Shown here: piece after piece, positions 33,401 to 45,716 of the stretch
Layout of the letters: each line of letters opens with the position of its first letter
Position numbering within the stretch: position 1 is the first letter of the stretch
Source: Cephalotrichum gorgonifer
Lineage: Eukaryota; Ascomycota; Sordariomycetes; Microascales; Microascaceae
DNA length: 64,000 nt
Direction of reading: 5' to 3'
NCBI GenBank assembly: GCA_900312665.1
Contig: ONZQ02000002.1
Location: forward strand, 186,001-250,000
Notes under the pieces: model-generated
Seen by the model: only the letters and a program-made list of their open reading frames with translations
Database searches by the model: none
What the model was told of the DNA's origin: nothing
Position numbers and translations under genes: made by a program

Positions 33401-36400
33401 GTCGACAAGTAACCCTCTTGGCGGCCCGGACCAATAACACCTATCGAAGGGTCTGAATGGGCATTGAAGAGTGCGGGAGAGGAAGGCGGGGAGGAAGGCG
33501 AAATACGAGGAGACGGGAGCGCACGCCTCCAGAGCCACGCACACCCGAGCTTGTAGATGTTGCACAGCATCCGTTGACAAGAGCTCACATTCACCGCCAT
33601 GAGGACAAGGACGGTGAGGGTGACACAGGGGGCGCTTGTCAGGATAGGGTACGTGTACAAGTATGCCTGGCCGAGTAGTACTTGCTTCTTGCTTGTACTA
33701 CCCTGCGTTCAAGATCGACCCGAAGGACGACGAAATGTGTCGTCATGCGCGGAGCAGGAAACGCCTTCTTCCCACCAGCCCGGCGTTCTTGGGCACGATC
33801 AAGCCCCGAGGTGGTGGCAGATAACGACCGGCTTCCTACCTGTGCGAGGTTGGGGCCCTGCTGCATATCCTTCTCATCAAGAGCCACCTAACATTGGACG
33901 TGTCTCTGTACCCAAGCCGAACACACCGCGTGTTGTCATCCTCCGAGGATGAGTCGCTCGTACTCCCACCCCCCCTGCCCCAAGCCACGAACTGCACCCC
34001 GCAGCAGTCGGTAGTCATCCCTACAGGCCTCAGTCGGAGAACCTCGCCTTGGCCATCATGACGGCCTCTTACCCCGTGTCACGACAGAGAACATACCTCC
34101 GGTACCCCCCCTTTCTCCCCCGCGCGGCGACATGGACCAGATCGTCCGGCGCCTCGATGAAGCGGATATCCCCTCACACCGCTCAAGGTGAGACATCACA
34201 AGCCTATGACTGTCCACAGAAAGAAGGGGCGCACGACGACGCTTCCGTCGGGGACACAGGTGGGGGGGGCCAGGGCAGCCAGCCCTCGGTGTTCACACCG
34301 ACGATATAGTTCTCGAAACTAGCGAGCTGTAGAAGGCCGCATATTTGTACACCCGCCCGGACGGCTCTGGGGATTGTGGCGCCGAATCTGGCACTATTTC
34401 AAGGACAGGTTCGCATCGGGTTCGGGGTCCGGGCCCGAGGAATCAGCCTGGGGGGGCGTTCGAGGGCTTACCGGGGGTTGGCACAGGGCGTTTCCGGGAC
34501 GGCGGGAACATGAGAGTGTTGCACGTTGTGTCATCGCTGTCATCGCTGTCATCCCCACCTCGGAGTCCCGGGAAGATCGGCGGCCGCGCAGCACCTCCCA
34601 TGCGAAGGAGGTCGCACTGCGCTCTCGGGTAGTCAGGTGGCCCCTTCAGCCGATGAGCACCGCCGGTCATAGATCCGGCGGGACCCTCGGCGTTGAGAGC
34701 TGAGTGAAACGCGGAGAAAGAAGACGCACATTCCGCGCCTCCCGAGGACAACCCTACTACTCTGGGCTGCGGATAAAGTGGACTCCCTCTTGGAGAGAAA
34801 TAAGCACTCGTAGTAGTATTATCGCCTACTCGTACTCCGTCACCTACTCGTATACACGATTTACAGCTCCTATCAAGGTATAGAGCACGACTTTCATCCA
34901 CACTAGTAGTAGCTTCCAGCCAAGAATTCCATACCTGCACCACTGCTCTACGCCAGTTTCAGGGTCTCGTGCCACCCTGAAGACCCGGGAAGGACATACA
35001 TGTAGCATCGGGACGTCGGACTTACATCAGAGACAGGGGCCGGGGGTGCCGAGACGGGACGTTTCCGTCTCACCTGGCGCGGGATAACCTCCGTTCCTCC
35101 TGTAAAGGCCGAGAGAGGGCAGAGCGGTCCTTGTGAAGTGGCCTGATTTCCACGATCCCCTAATAGCATCTTCGCCGTACTTCGTAAAGGAAGCTACTTC
35201 TTCCCTCTACGGGGGGAAAAAAGAAAAGAAGGATGGTAGCACCGCACCTGGACGTCCACACAGTGGGACTCTCGTATTAGTCGCGTATACTCTGATGGGT
35301 GCTTTACAAGTATCCAGGACATGGCACGGAATGGGTTCCATGCTTCAGGTACGTCTAGACCCAGATAACCGGCTGCGGGTTGACGATCACGGAAGATCGC
35401 CCTCTTAATAGTTAGCGTCTTTAATACCCGCCCCCCCTTTTTCCCCTGCCCCTTCCCCTTCGTTCCGGCCCACGGACCTGTTCCCTATTCATCCGAATAT
35501 GGGAGGGGAGCTTGGCATCGGCGTGGGCTGGGCCAATTAGTTTGATTCGAGCATGTTATGAGCTTCCCGAGTAAAAAGTACGGAACCGAACCCCGGGACA
35601 TGTATTCGACCGTGCCGAGAGACGGCATTACCAGCACTTTCTTTCTCCCCTCGGCAGATGGATGCCATCGCTAGTTTCGATGTGACGCTGTGGTACAGGT
35701 GTTGTGGTGCTGTAATCTCACTAAACAGGAGGTAAAGAGTCAAACTTGTATAATAGACCCGCGCTTCGTGAAGCGAGCGGACGCGAGGCAGGAACAATTT
35801 CCCCCGTCAGGACAAGGATGTGTGCGTGCGTAGGAGTCGTGCGTGGACCAGTGTCCGTCGCTATGTAATTCCACGTCAGTCCACATGCATACCTGTACAC
35901 AAGTATGCGAGAGCGTCGTGTTAATGCACGGTGGGCCTTGGTATTCGTAACGGGCTTGACGTTGCAGCTCAAGACGGTGCTTGCTTTTCAAAAACCCGAG
36001 GAGCCCTTGCCTCCTGAGCTAGCTGAGAGAGGGATGGACGGCGGCAAAACTTGCTTTTGAATCCCGATACCTATACTAGTAATATCATGATTTTTAGCCA
36101 CCAATTTAGCAGCCGAGCTATTGCTCTATAATTGCTTGTGCAGAGAATGTTCGTTAGAGATCATGTCATGTCCTACTAGGTGGTTTCTAAGTGTAGAGGC
36201 AAGGTTGGTGTCGGGAGAACGTGGCACTAACCTGGCAGTGCAAGTCAAGGCACGAGTCAATATGTAAGGTCGACATCCAAGTACAAGTAGAGATGTCTAC
36301 AGGGGTAAGCTGAGGATGGTGGACCCATCTCGATCGAGAAAGCCCGATGCCACGGCGCGGTGTGGCGGGTCCGGGTCCATCCTCGGTGTGGGGGCGGGCT

Positions 36401-39400
36401 GCGGCGCACCGCTGAGCTAACTACTTGTGCACCAGTCCAAGTGCATCGAGAGGTGAAGAAGTGGAGCCCCAAAGAATGCAGATACATGCTTGCTAGTGTA
36501 CAACAAGCATATCCCTCTTCTCGTCGGACCTCCGCCGGCGGGGACGACCTGGATATATTACTTCTACCTGTATTTGTATTAGTCAACGCACGGGCTGGAT
36601 AGTCGTACCTACTGCGGTGAGGCGTCGACTTGCAAGTGATATTAGACGTGCACGAGTAATTACTTGTGTGTAATTAGTGTAGTGGATTTTATTTTCTGTT
36701 CCTGGAGGCTAGCGAGGACCTCTGTATTAGAGGTATTAGTCCGGGTCAACAGAGCATGCTGGTGTCTGGGAGGCTCAGCAACCGGAGAGTAGCGCCAACC
36801 TAGTAATATATTTGTACCAGTCAGTCATTGGAGTCGGGTGAACGTGCGCGCGGGGCATTGTTCCCACGTGTATTTCCTTGGAACCAGCTCTCAGTTCAAT
36901 ATTAGAGGATAGACGGTGGTAGAGACACTTTTAAGGAAAGACGGTGTTATTTAACGGGTTTCGCTTCGTTCCCGGGCGCGCTGTCGCAAAACTACCCGCA
37001 GTAAATGTCCCGGGAGTGTATTGTTGCCCCTGCTTCCGCCGACGTGGCTGTTCGACGTGGCTGTTGCTCATAAGCCCTTTCTAATTGATGCTGGTTGACT
37101 GCTGACAGGAGTCACATTCATACTTCATCATGCCAATTGAAATGCACGGCGTACATGTAATTTGGGGCGCAGGAGCCCAACAGCGAATCGTCGAACGACT
37201 TGACTTTTCTCGGCTCTGGGCAGGACGAAGGAGAGAGGGCACGGCTGCTGCTTCCCACCCTCCCTTCAACCGCCCCGTTCGGCTTGGCTTGGCTTGGCTT
37301 GGCGTGGCTTCGCTTTGCTTTCTTGAAACGCGCACTTTGAGGCGAAGCGAATACCGGCACCGGCTCCGACATTACCAACCCACCCTCACCCTCACCTTCA
37401 CCGGTGGATCTCCTTCTTATGCATGCAGGGACTGTAGCCCTGTCGAGGGGGTCCGGGAGAGGGTGGGTGCCATTCGGGAAGGGGGACCCGTTGGTGGGTA
37501 TGTGTCCATGCATGCCCATGCATCCATCTGCACAGATCAAAATTTGCGATGACCTGTCGCTTGGGTGGATGGGCTGCACCCTCGTTGTAATTGTAACTGT
37601 ACGAGTACTGTGCATGGTTTGCATCACAGTTTGCGATTCATTGGAGGCAAAGATAATATGGATTGACCTATCATGACTTGTTCACGAAAGACAGAGGGGG
37701 GGTGGCATGTGTGATCGCTTACCCCTACTCGTACAAGTATTTTACCCCCTTGGTCCTTGTGGCAAGTGCGACCGTTATTCCCTACCTGTAAAAGGCTGGC
37801 CCTATTAGACGGTGTTCGCACATCCCTTCCCGCAATGCATCTGGGCAGGAACCACCCACTGCCGCCGTCACTTACTACTTACTACCGTCACGTAGCAGTT
37901 TCCCTTGATCCTTCCTACTTCTCTGCTATGATGAGATTTCCGAGTCCATCCATCCTTGAATGCCCAAAATTTTGCATCTAATAATGGTTCCCCTTGGGCC
38001 GACACGGCTTATCCAATATGCATGTACAAGTGCTTGTGTAACTGCAGTACTACAAGTACTCGTACGCTCATGGAGGAAGCAAGTGTCAACGCCAGCCTCT
38101 TGACGCCACTCACTACTTCTCGGCGCGAGCCCGCGAGATTACAGTCAACTCCATCAGTACTCCCCGGAACGAATCAGCCATGCCTCTTCCTCCACCCTGG
38201 TCGTGGGCACCATCCCCAATGGCCTGGGATTGGAGCACCTGGGCCGAATCAGACTACTCCTGTCTTACTTGTAGGTGCTATTGCTATAGCTCCTTTCGCG
38301 GCCGTTGGAAGTGGAAGGGCCAACGTTGCCGATATTCATATTCCTGATATTCGTTCCCGTGATGCTGGTGCGGACGTTCATGGACCCTCGTTTCATACTG
38401 CCACCCCTCCCCACCTGTTTCTCTTACGCACAGCAAAGTCTTACCCCAAGTCGAAGCCAACCCGTTCCTGCCGCGATGTCTCTTGATTATTAGCATACGC
38501 TAGTGCCCACTTTCATTTCTGCTTCCTGCTTCCCGTATTTGTACAATAGTTCACAAGCGGAACAGAAAAACACATCCTCATATGCCGACATCGCGGCTTC
38601 CACTTTCCACCCTCCAGTCCCGCTCCCTATTCAATGTTATATGTACTCCCTATACCCCCCACTCCCCTTCGTTCACCCCCCCGGGGTCCATACTCAGTAC
38701 GGGATGCCTCAACTTTCGCCTAAGCTCTCGGGATGGACTAGACTACGAGTACGAGCCGGTTCTTGCATTCGTCCCTTCCCGTGCCAGTGCCGCTCCCCTT
38801 CCAAGTTCTCTCTCCAGTTCCACCATGTACCCCGTACTCGTACCTGGCTACGCGCTGGTATCCCAACATGTCATCGATATGCTTGGATCTAGTTATTAGT
38901 ATTACATCCCGCCAAGTGGCGGCGCGAGTTCCGTCGGTCGCCATGTCATTCGTTCACGACGTCTCGAACCCCCAATATCACGTCCTATTATACAAGTACA
39001 AGTAATAGGAAGATCCCTGATATGATACCCATCCATGCTAGCCCCCCCTTGTTCGCCGTTTGATCACCCATAGTCACCTTTGGACGGCCCTTCTCCCCGG
39101 GAATCTCCCTCTATCGTAGATTTTACCTCGTCCTCAAATCCAGGTTATACCCTACCCGTTTCCCCTTCAACCCATCCGTCTTGTCTTGTTTCTCGTTTTC
39201 CCCCTTCTTTACTTTTTTCTGCCCCTAGAGGGTCGTTGCTCCGTCCTTTCCCCCCTGCCCCTGTCACAGCATTGGATCTTGTCTCCATCCCCGCGCATGA
39301 TATACACGCCTCGTCTCACCACAATCCATTCCACTATTGGCCAAGACCCTCGGACCCTTGTCGTGAGCTGACCCTGGCGGGGCAGCATATTTACTTCTTC

Positions 39401-39764
39401 CAACATCTATATTTCCCAGCCGCGTGTTTCTCTCTCTTTCACTTCTATGCTTGGGCGTTGTATCCGTTTTCCCGGGACGTAGTACGCAGGCTGCGGAAGA
39501 ATAATATCCTCGTGCCTTGCTCCTCTGAGGAACACCCCCCCTGCCCTTCCATTCTTTACCCCAACTTCCTTCCGTTCTTTACACCAACTTTCTTTCATCC
39601 ACCACTGTCGGGTGCCTGAGACTACGAGCATGTTCGGTGTCGACAGCTGTCCAAGTCGAGAACCGGATATCGTGTAAACCTGCTTACCGATTCGATTATT
39701 GAAAGCTCATCCGGACTCATATCCTCCAACACAGTCATACGTGCGACACCCCCGAGTTTTCACC
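30491..39764. other. gene-poor region of about 9 kb
   Basis: No gene could be supported. The left end probably contains the missing first exon and leader of Erf4. Simple-sequence stretches include GTGGTG-type runs (about 30690-30735), TATCGT-type repeats (about 30970-31000), pyrimidine tracts (31200-31250, 32375-32455) and a GGCTT tandem (about 37288-37310). TACTTGTA/TACAAGTA/TACTCGTA words recur throughout (for example 33172, 33655, 34800-34850, 37729, 38023-38062, 38745, 38991). Between about 33150 and 34950 the minus strand has several adjacent open frames with splice-like borders, but they do not close into one clear model. The right 700 bases are C/T-rich and look like the promoter and leader of the DUF4203 gene. 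Confidence 0.5.
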
Positions 39765-42700
39765 ATGCTGTCGAAGTGGCCGCGCCTTCTTGCGGTCTTG
39801 CTTTGCCTTTGCCTCTGCCTCCAGTTGTCCCTTGCGAGGCCACCAAGCCTAGATCGAAGGCAGGATGAGAACACACCACAGCCAACACCGGAGCCAACAG
39901 GGGTGAGCCAGGAAAACCCCACAAATGGAGGTGATCAAGAACAACAACCGGCAACGACGACCGCTCAGGAAACAGGTGACAAGACGGCCTCGGCGAGTGA
40001 GACGGTCGTCCCCACTACCACAGCCTCACCTAAGTCGGGCGACGATGTCCTCAATGGTAGACGCCCTCCCTCCCCCGAGTCCCCCGAATCTCATCAACAT
40101 AGCCTTCTAAAGATGCTAATCCCACATAGAAACTATCCCCGAGGATCAACTGCCATTGACGCCAAGACTCACGCCTGCATATGGAGTTGCGGGCTTTTTG
40201 CTCATGGTTTCAGGACTCGTCTACCTGACCATTGGCATCAAGAACACATGGCTTCAAATATTCTTGTCCGTAAACCTGCTGGGAAACCTAGCAACGACAG
40301 TATTGATCATATACGTCATGACTGTTCCTGTTAGCAACGCCATACAGGGTGCCTACCTCGTCGCCGTCGTCATTACTGGAGCCGCCCTCGGTGGCGGATC
40401 TACTATTTTCAAGGAGGTCACCGAGGGGCTCGGCTGCATCTTGGGCGGATTCTGTCTAAGCATGTGGATCTTGACCCTGGTACCGGGAGGTCTGATTCTG
40501 CAAACCGCGTACAAATCGGTCTTCATCGCGGCGCTATCGCTAGGGTCATTCGGCTTCTTCTTTAGCCACCACACCCGCGACTACGCACTGATAGGGCTCA
40601 TATCTTTCGGCGGCGCGACGGCCAGCGTCCTTGGAATCGACTGCTATAGCCGCTCAGGCCTCAAGGAGTTCTGGGCCTATGTGTGGGATCTTAACGAGGA
40701 CTTGTTCCCGATCGGCGCCGTGACGTATCCGATCACGAAGGGGATGAGAGTTGAGTCGGCAGCTATCATTCTCCTGTGCCTGGCTGGCATAGTTTCGCAG
40801 CTCAAGTTGTGGCGCGTTATCCAGATTAGGAGGGCCAAAAAGGCTGCCGAGAAGGCAGAGGAAGAGAGAAATTTGCAAGAAGTGGACGAGACGGTTGGAA
40901 GGGACGTGGAGGAAAGGACAGCCCGCGACAGGAGGCACTGGGAGAGAGTATTTGGGGATGGGGACAGCGGTGCGGAAGTCGGCGACAGCACATCGTCAAT
41001 CTCTAGGAAATCCGAATCCGGAGATGTCGCCGAGAAGGGATCGCGTGTTATGAGTACGTCGACCCGACCAGTATCTCCCGGAAACAGCGGTATGGATGAA
41101 GCCGACAACCCGACGTCCGAACCACCTGGGGGGATGTCGCCGGAGCCGCCCAGCACCACACCCGCGCTCATGACATCGGGTGAAGGGGATGGGGCGAATA
41201 TCATGGTACGCGTTGTACCGGACGAATTCCCACGCACGCCCGATCGGGAATCAGTGCGAGACCCTGAGGAACAGGTGTGGACCCAGAACGCAAACAATGA
41301 TGACCATCCCACCACCGAGCGCCGCGATTCGATGGGAGTACCGAGAGCCATGGCAACATCTCCCCGACCGGAAGTTGTTCCTCTACCATTCCAGGTTGCC
41401 GAGGATGAGGATTATGGGGGTATCGACCGGCAGACTGTGGGTGCCCGGTCCTCGATCGCTGGAACATTCGCCGACGACGACGAACGTCCGCAGAGCATGC
41501 GGAGCTCACTAGCCCGGCGGCTCTCGCAGGGGTCGGCGAATCTTTTACGAAGCCTCTCACAACGGACGGATAAGAACGTATCTGGGGAGGTTGGGGGAAG
41601 CCGGGTAGAATTGGTCGCGCGGAGATCTGTGGCTCAGGCCGACGACGACGACGAGGGATCCCTTGCAGCGAATGTTGACCTCGAGAGTTCAGACGACGAG
41701 CGTAGCACCCTGCATGGGGATGACGGGAAGAGCGTTGGAATACCGGCGGATCTCCCTGGGGAAGTGGAGGACGCGCCAACCGCAAAGCCCGAGCAGTCAG
41801 AGCAGCCCGAACCGTCAGCGCAACCCCAAGGACCCCAGCCAGAGTCTGATGTCCCCGAAGAAACTCAGAGTGTGGCTCGCTCTGAGGTGCCGGTAAATGG
41901 CAAGGTGTCAGGCGAGAGAGGAAGCACTGTGGAGGCACCAGTCAGTGGCAGCGCCTCGTCGAGGCGAGCCAAGTCGACTTCCGGAACTTCGTCGATAGCG
42001 GCTCTTACTCGAGACGCCCTCCCGCAGCCCCTCTCCCGCACAGCTCTCAAGTACCGGACCAACGAGTGGGTAAAGCACTCCACCACTGCTGATGCACCCG
42101 AGCCGGACGACATCCAGATATATGACACTCCAGAGCCAGAGATGCCCACCAAGGAAGAAACCCCGGCTCCGCTGAACGTCGATGAGCTCCAGCAGACGGC
42201 CACAACTGGGACTCCTGCACCAGCACCGGCGCCTTCTAGGCCTAGTGCGGCAGTATCAAATTATCCTCCTTTCTCCCCGCCGAGGTCTGACTCCAGGTTA
42301 TCTATGGGTGGGAGCCATGAACCTTTCGGCCGCAGCCCTCGACGGTCTTCCTCGGGTATTCTACCCGTCCAAACGATCCTGGAAGAGCCAACCAACCGCA
42401 CTACTACTAGAACCCCTGCCGCCGAAGATGACCTCAGCTCGGGCAGAGCCTCCATGTCTGCATCGCCCTTCCGGCAGACCCGAGCAAGCAGTGTCTCGCC
42501 TCCAAACGGTCTCCCCTACTCTAACTCGTACACACTGATGGGCCAACGCGAAACTTACATCCGCAACAAGCCCCTCGCCCCGTACAATCCGTTAAACAGT
42601 GGAATGGTGGATTACTCGCTGCCACTCCACCCCACGCCTAGCCAGTCGCCCGCCCCGGAGTACGTCTACTCGTCACACCCGCAGCCGGTGGTCCGGGACG

Positions 42701-43170
42701 ATGACGACATGCCCCTCAGTCAGCGCCGCGCACTGATCCGCCAGAGCAGCGCTATGTTCGCCCCGCGCGCGCCAAGCGGCATGGGGATGATGGCGTTCGA
42801 CCCGTCCTTCAACTCGCACCAGCCGCAGCGCCACACGAGCACCCCAGCCCCTGCCATCCGCGAGGCGCAGCTCGCGAACTTTAGGCAGTCCGTCGCCGCG
42901 GACCTCCGCTCGGGCACGCCGATCCTTGCCGGCGGCACGAGGGAGAGCACCATGGGTATCGGGAGAGGAGGTGATGTGAAGAGGGTGATAGAGATGCAGC
43001 GGGGTGCGATGTTGAGGGAGAAGGAGGCGGAGGCGCAGGCGAGGGAGGCAGAGAGGTGGGAGAAGGAGAGGAGAGAGGAGGAGTTCGAGCAGATGATGCG
43101 GAGCGGAGAGCTGATGGGAGCGCACCAGGAGGCGATGAGGCGCATGCAGGGCCTCGCTAGGGAGAAGTAG
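39765..43170 (+). CDS. DUF4203 (TM7SF3/TMEM198-like) membrane protein with long disordered tail
   Basis: Two exons (39765-40056 and 40130-43170; intron 40057-40129) give 1110 residues. Residues 1-24 are a signal peptide (LLAVLLCLCLCLQLSLARP). A Thr/Pro/Gln-rich lumenal segment of about 75 residues follows, then a bundle of about seven hydrophobic segments from about 110 to 330 (VAGFLLMVSGLVYLTIGIKN, LVAVVITGAALGGG, FIAALSLGSFGFFFSHH, SAAIILLCLAGIVSQLK). This is the pattern of the TM7S3/TM198 domain. The remaining 770 or so residues are acidic, Ser/Pro-rich and presumably cytosolic. The last 60 form a charged helix (EKEAEAQAREAERWEKERR). The molecular function of the fungal family is not known to me. 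Membrane topology is inferred from hydrophobicity only. Confidence 0.9.
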
Positions 43171-43628
43171 ATGTGTTGGTGGTGTTCTGACGCCCGGCCT
43201 TTCCTACCCGTTCCCTGCCCTTCCCATATACGCGTTGGGCTCACTCCGCGCTTCTGTTTTTTGTTTAATTCCGATGCTCTTAAGCCGCTCGTTCATTCAT
43301 TTTCCTTGCTTTGTTTTTAGTATACCACTCGAGGAGACGGGAACGGGGAACCGGAAAGGCGGCAATGGCAAGTCTGGTGCAGCTTGGAAAAGGGGGAGAG
43401 GACAACTGGGTGCTTTAAAAACAATGGATATGTAATACTAGATACCAACGATAGCCCATTCAATTTTCATAATTATATTTGAGGATGGGAAATCCCGGTC
43501 GTATATCTCGCACCGCCGAAGTAGATTGTTACCGCCAGGTCATTATTATTCAAAGTTGACTCTTCTATATGTGCTTCGCTTGCCGTACCCGCAACCCAAC
43601 TCCCCCTTAATACTTCCTCGCCCGTTCG
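43171..43628. other. convergent 3' flanks
   Basis: Separates the stop codons of the convergent DUF4203 and DUF924 genes. No gene or structured element seen. Confidence 0.6.
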
Positions 43629-44459
43629 CTAGCCCGTCCCGAACGTCTCCCCCCCATTCTTTAAATACACTTTCTCCTCCTCGCTGCTCTCCCGCCCTAG
43701 CACCTCATTCCGATGCGGATACCTCCCAAACCTCTTCAGGGGACCCACGTGCCGCAGCTCGAAGTCCAGACTTTGGTCTATAGCCGCCACCACGTCCCGG
43801 TCTCCCCGCCCCGCGGCCTCCTCCCTGCAGCCGCTCATGAGCGAGAGGTACAGCTCGTGGTCGCGCAGGTGCTCGGAGTGCATGAGGGGCATGTAGAACC
43901 AGGACCTGTAGGCGTGCGAGGCGGCGATCAAGGGGTGGGTATCGGGCCTCGAGAGGGCCGCCACCTTCTCCTCCCCCGACGACGACGCGGAGGGGTGAGG
44001 AGGGAGCGCTAAGAGGAGGTGCACGAGGGAGCGCGCGAGCCTGTCGAAGTGGGTGTAGACAAGGCCCTGGCCCTCGGCGTCGCGGTACACGTTCCGCGAC
44101 ACCTGGTCGAGGAGGAGGACGGCGGCCAGCGCATCCCTCGCGCCGCCGTCCTCCCCCGCGCCGAAGGTGTCCAGGAACGGCGCGGCGATGAGGCCGCCGG
44201 CCAACCGCTCGGCGGCCCAGGTGGGTGCCGAAGGGATGGCAAAGTGGCGGGGGGACACGGAGGAGAGGGCCTCGGCGAAGGAGGAGGCGCAGTGGGCGTC
44301 GAAGGCGGACTTCTCGGGGGGAGGGAGGAGGCCGAACCAGCGGGCCGTGTGGTGGCGGGGCGCGACGGTGGCGGTTGGGGGGAGGTCCTGGAACCAGGTT
44401 GCGCGGATGGCGGCGTACAGGGACGGGTTGAAGATTGCCTTGTTGAGCTTGAGGGCCAT
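43629..44459 (-). CDS. DUF924 family protein
   Basis: Single exon, 276 residues. It shows the family's order of motifs: ATWFQDLPP near the N-terminus, LAAVLLLDQVSRNVYRD (the conserved DQ..RN..R helix), YMPLMHSEHLRDHELYLSLM, then RFGRYPHRNEVLGRESSEEE near the C-terminus. These are alpha-helical TPR-like proteins found in bacteria and fungi. No biochemical function is established that I can name. There is no signal peptide. The short N-terminal segment before the domain (MALKLNKAIFNPSLYAAI) may be partly mitochondrial, which is speculative. Strong GC bias explains the many open frames on the opposite strand. Confidence 0.92.
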   Translation of the reverse strand: MALKLNKAIFNPSLYAAIRATWFQDLPPTATVAPRHHTARWFGLLPPPEKSAFDAHCASSFAEALSSVSPRHFAIPSAPTWAAERLAGGLIAAPFLDTFGAGEDGGARDALAAVLLLDQVSRNVYRDAEGQGLVYTHFDRLARSLVHLLLALPPHPSASSSGEEKVAALSRPDTHPLIAASHAYRSWFYMPLMHSEHLRDHELYLSLMSGCREEAAGRGDRDVVAAIDQSLDFELRHVGPLKRFGRYPHRNEVLGRESSEEEKVYLKNGGETFGTG

Positions 44460-45716
44460 TATGGAGGTTGGGGCCCGCGAGCTGCGGGTGAGGTTGGGGA
44501 CTGGGGTTGTGAGAGAAGGTTACTTATGGGATGTGTTTACTTTTACATCGCGTGGGTGAAGGGAGGGAACGAGAGATGGTAGGAATCGTGTAGAGACATT
44601 AATACGACGTGGGACTGTCTTCTACGTGGGGTCCCCTTCCGGTCGGGGAATTAGTCCGCAAGTGGACCGATCAGCCCTTCCGCGCGGACCGGGGGGTGGT
44701 CAAGAAGTCAATTCTCATGAGCAATACCTCTTCTACTGCTGCTCTTAGTGAGTGAGTGAGTGAGAAGGTAGACACTCATCGACCTGAATTAATAATCGGG
44801 TCCTCAGCTGCGCCAGTGGGCCGTCTTGATAACCAATGGATTGAAATGAGTGGAGGCATGCTACCTTGGTGTCGGCGTTTGAAACTCCGTCCTCCGGCCG
44901 CCCTGGGTTATCATAATGTTCCGCCTTGGAAGACAAAGACGCCGAGGAGGTCGTAAGTCCAGGATTATATTGTCAAACTCATCCCGCGAAGGTCTGCCGC
45001 GGCACTCTTTACCCCATGGGCCCATTTAATCCTAGCCCCAGTCCCGCGCCCTCTGAGCTCACAGTCCATCATGACCACCCCGAGTCCCACTCATACGTCA
45101 TACGTCATAGTGAGCTACCAGTGCTGATACGACGCTCATTCCTCTGCTTTGCACTTCATATCCATTGCACCCGCTACTTATATGGCCAATCGTTAATGGA
45201 AAAGCCTGCCTTATCATGAATATGTGGCTCCTGGCTTCGGCTCGGCAGACTCTCCGTCCCCCGCCAATTCGCATATCTACCTAGTGCGCACCGTATGCCG
45301 TATCTCCCTCCATACATGCATGTGTCCATACTTGTCTCTGATCAGGAAGGAACAGTCCGAGGCTGCACACCAGAAGGAAGGAGCTCCCCTCCGTCCTCCC
45401 TAGAGACTAAATGCATACTAAAAGAGGAAACTACCCGTCGCACCGACCTTGACCACTCCTGAAACTTAAATTCATCTACTACATCATTCGCCTCAAAATT
45501 TCAGACTCCTTCCCTACATCATCCTTCCCCATTGGAGTTCATCTCACCTTTCTACCCTCGAGTTACATTTGTCCTTTGTACTACAGCCTCCAGCGACCTT
45601 CTACCTGACTCCCACTTCTTCTATCATTCCGTCGTACTAATATCTACCCCAACCGGTGCTCGAAGCCGGCAGCATAGCGTGACCATACGCACAGCGGAAA
45701 GAGATCGAAGATCGTC
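44460..45716. promoter_or_regulatory. divergent promoter region, DUF924 and GFA-like genes
   Basis: About 1.26 kb without a supported gene. Contains a short AGTG tandem at 44747-44764 and a TACGTCATACGTCATA direct repeat near 45093-45108 that resembles CRE/AP-1 half sites. The role is inferred from position only. Confidence 0.4.

Noticed and set aside
39080..39619. 179-codon plus-strand ORF before the DUF4203 gene
   Set aside because: Phe/Pro/Ser-rich translation of a C/T-rich promoter tract.
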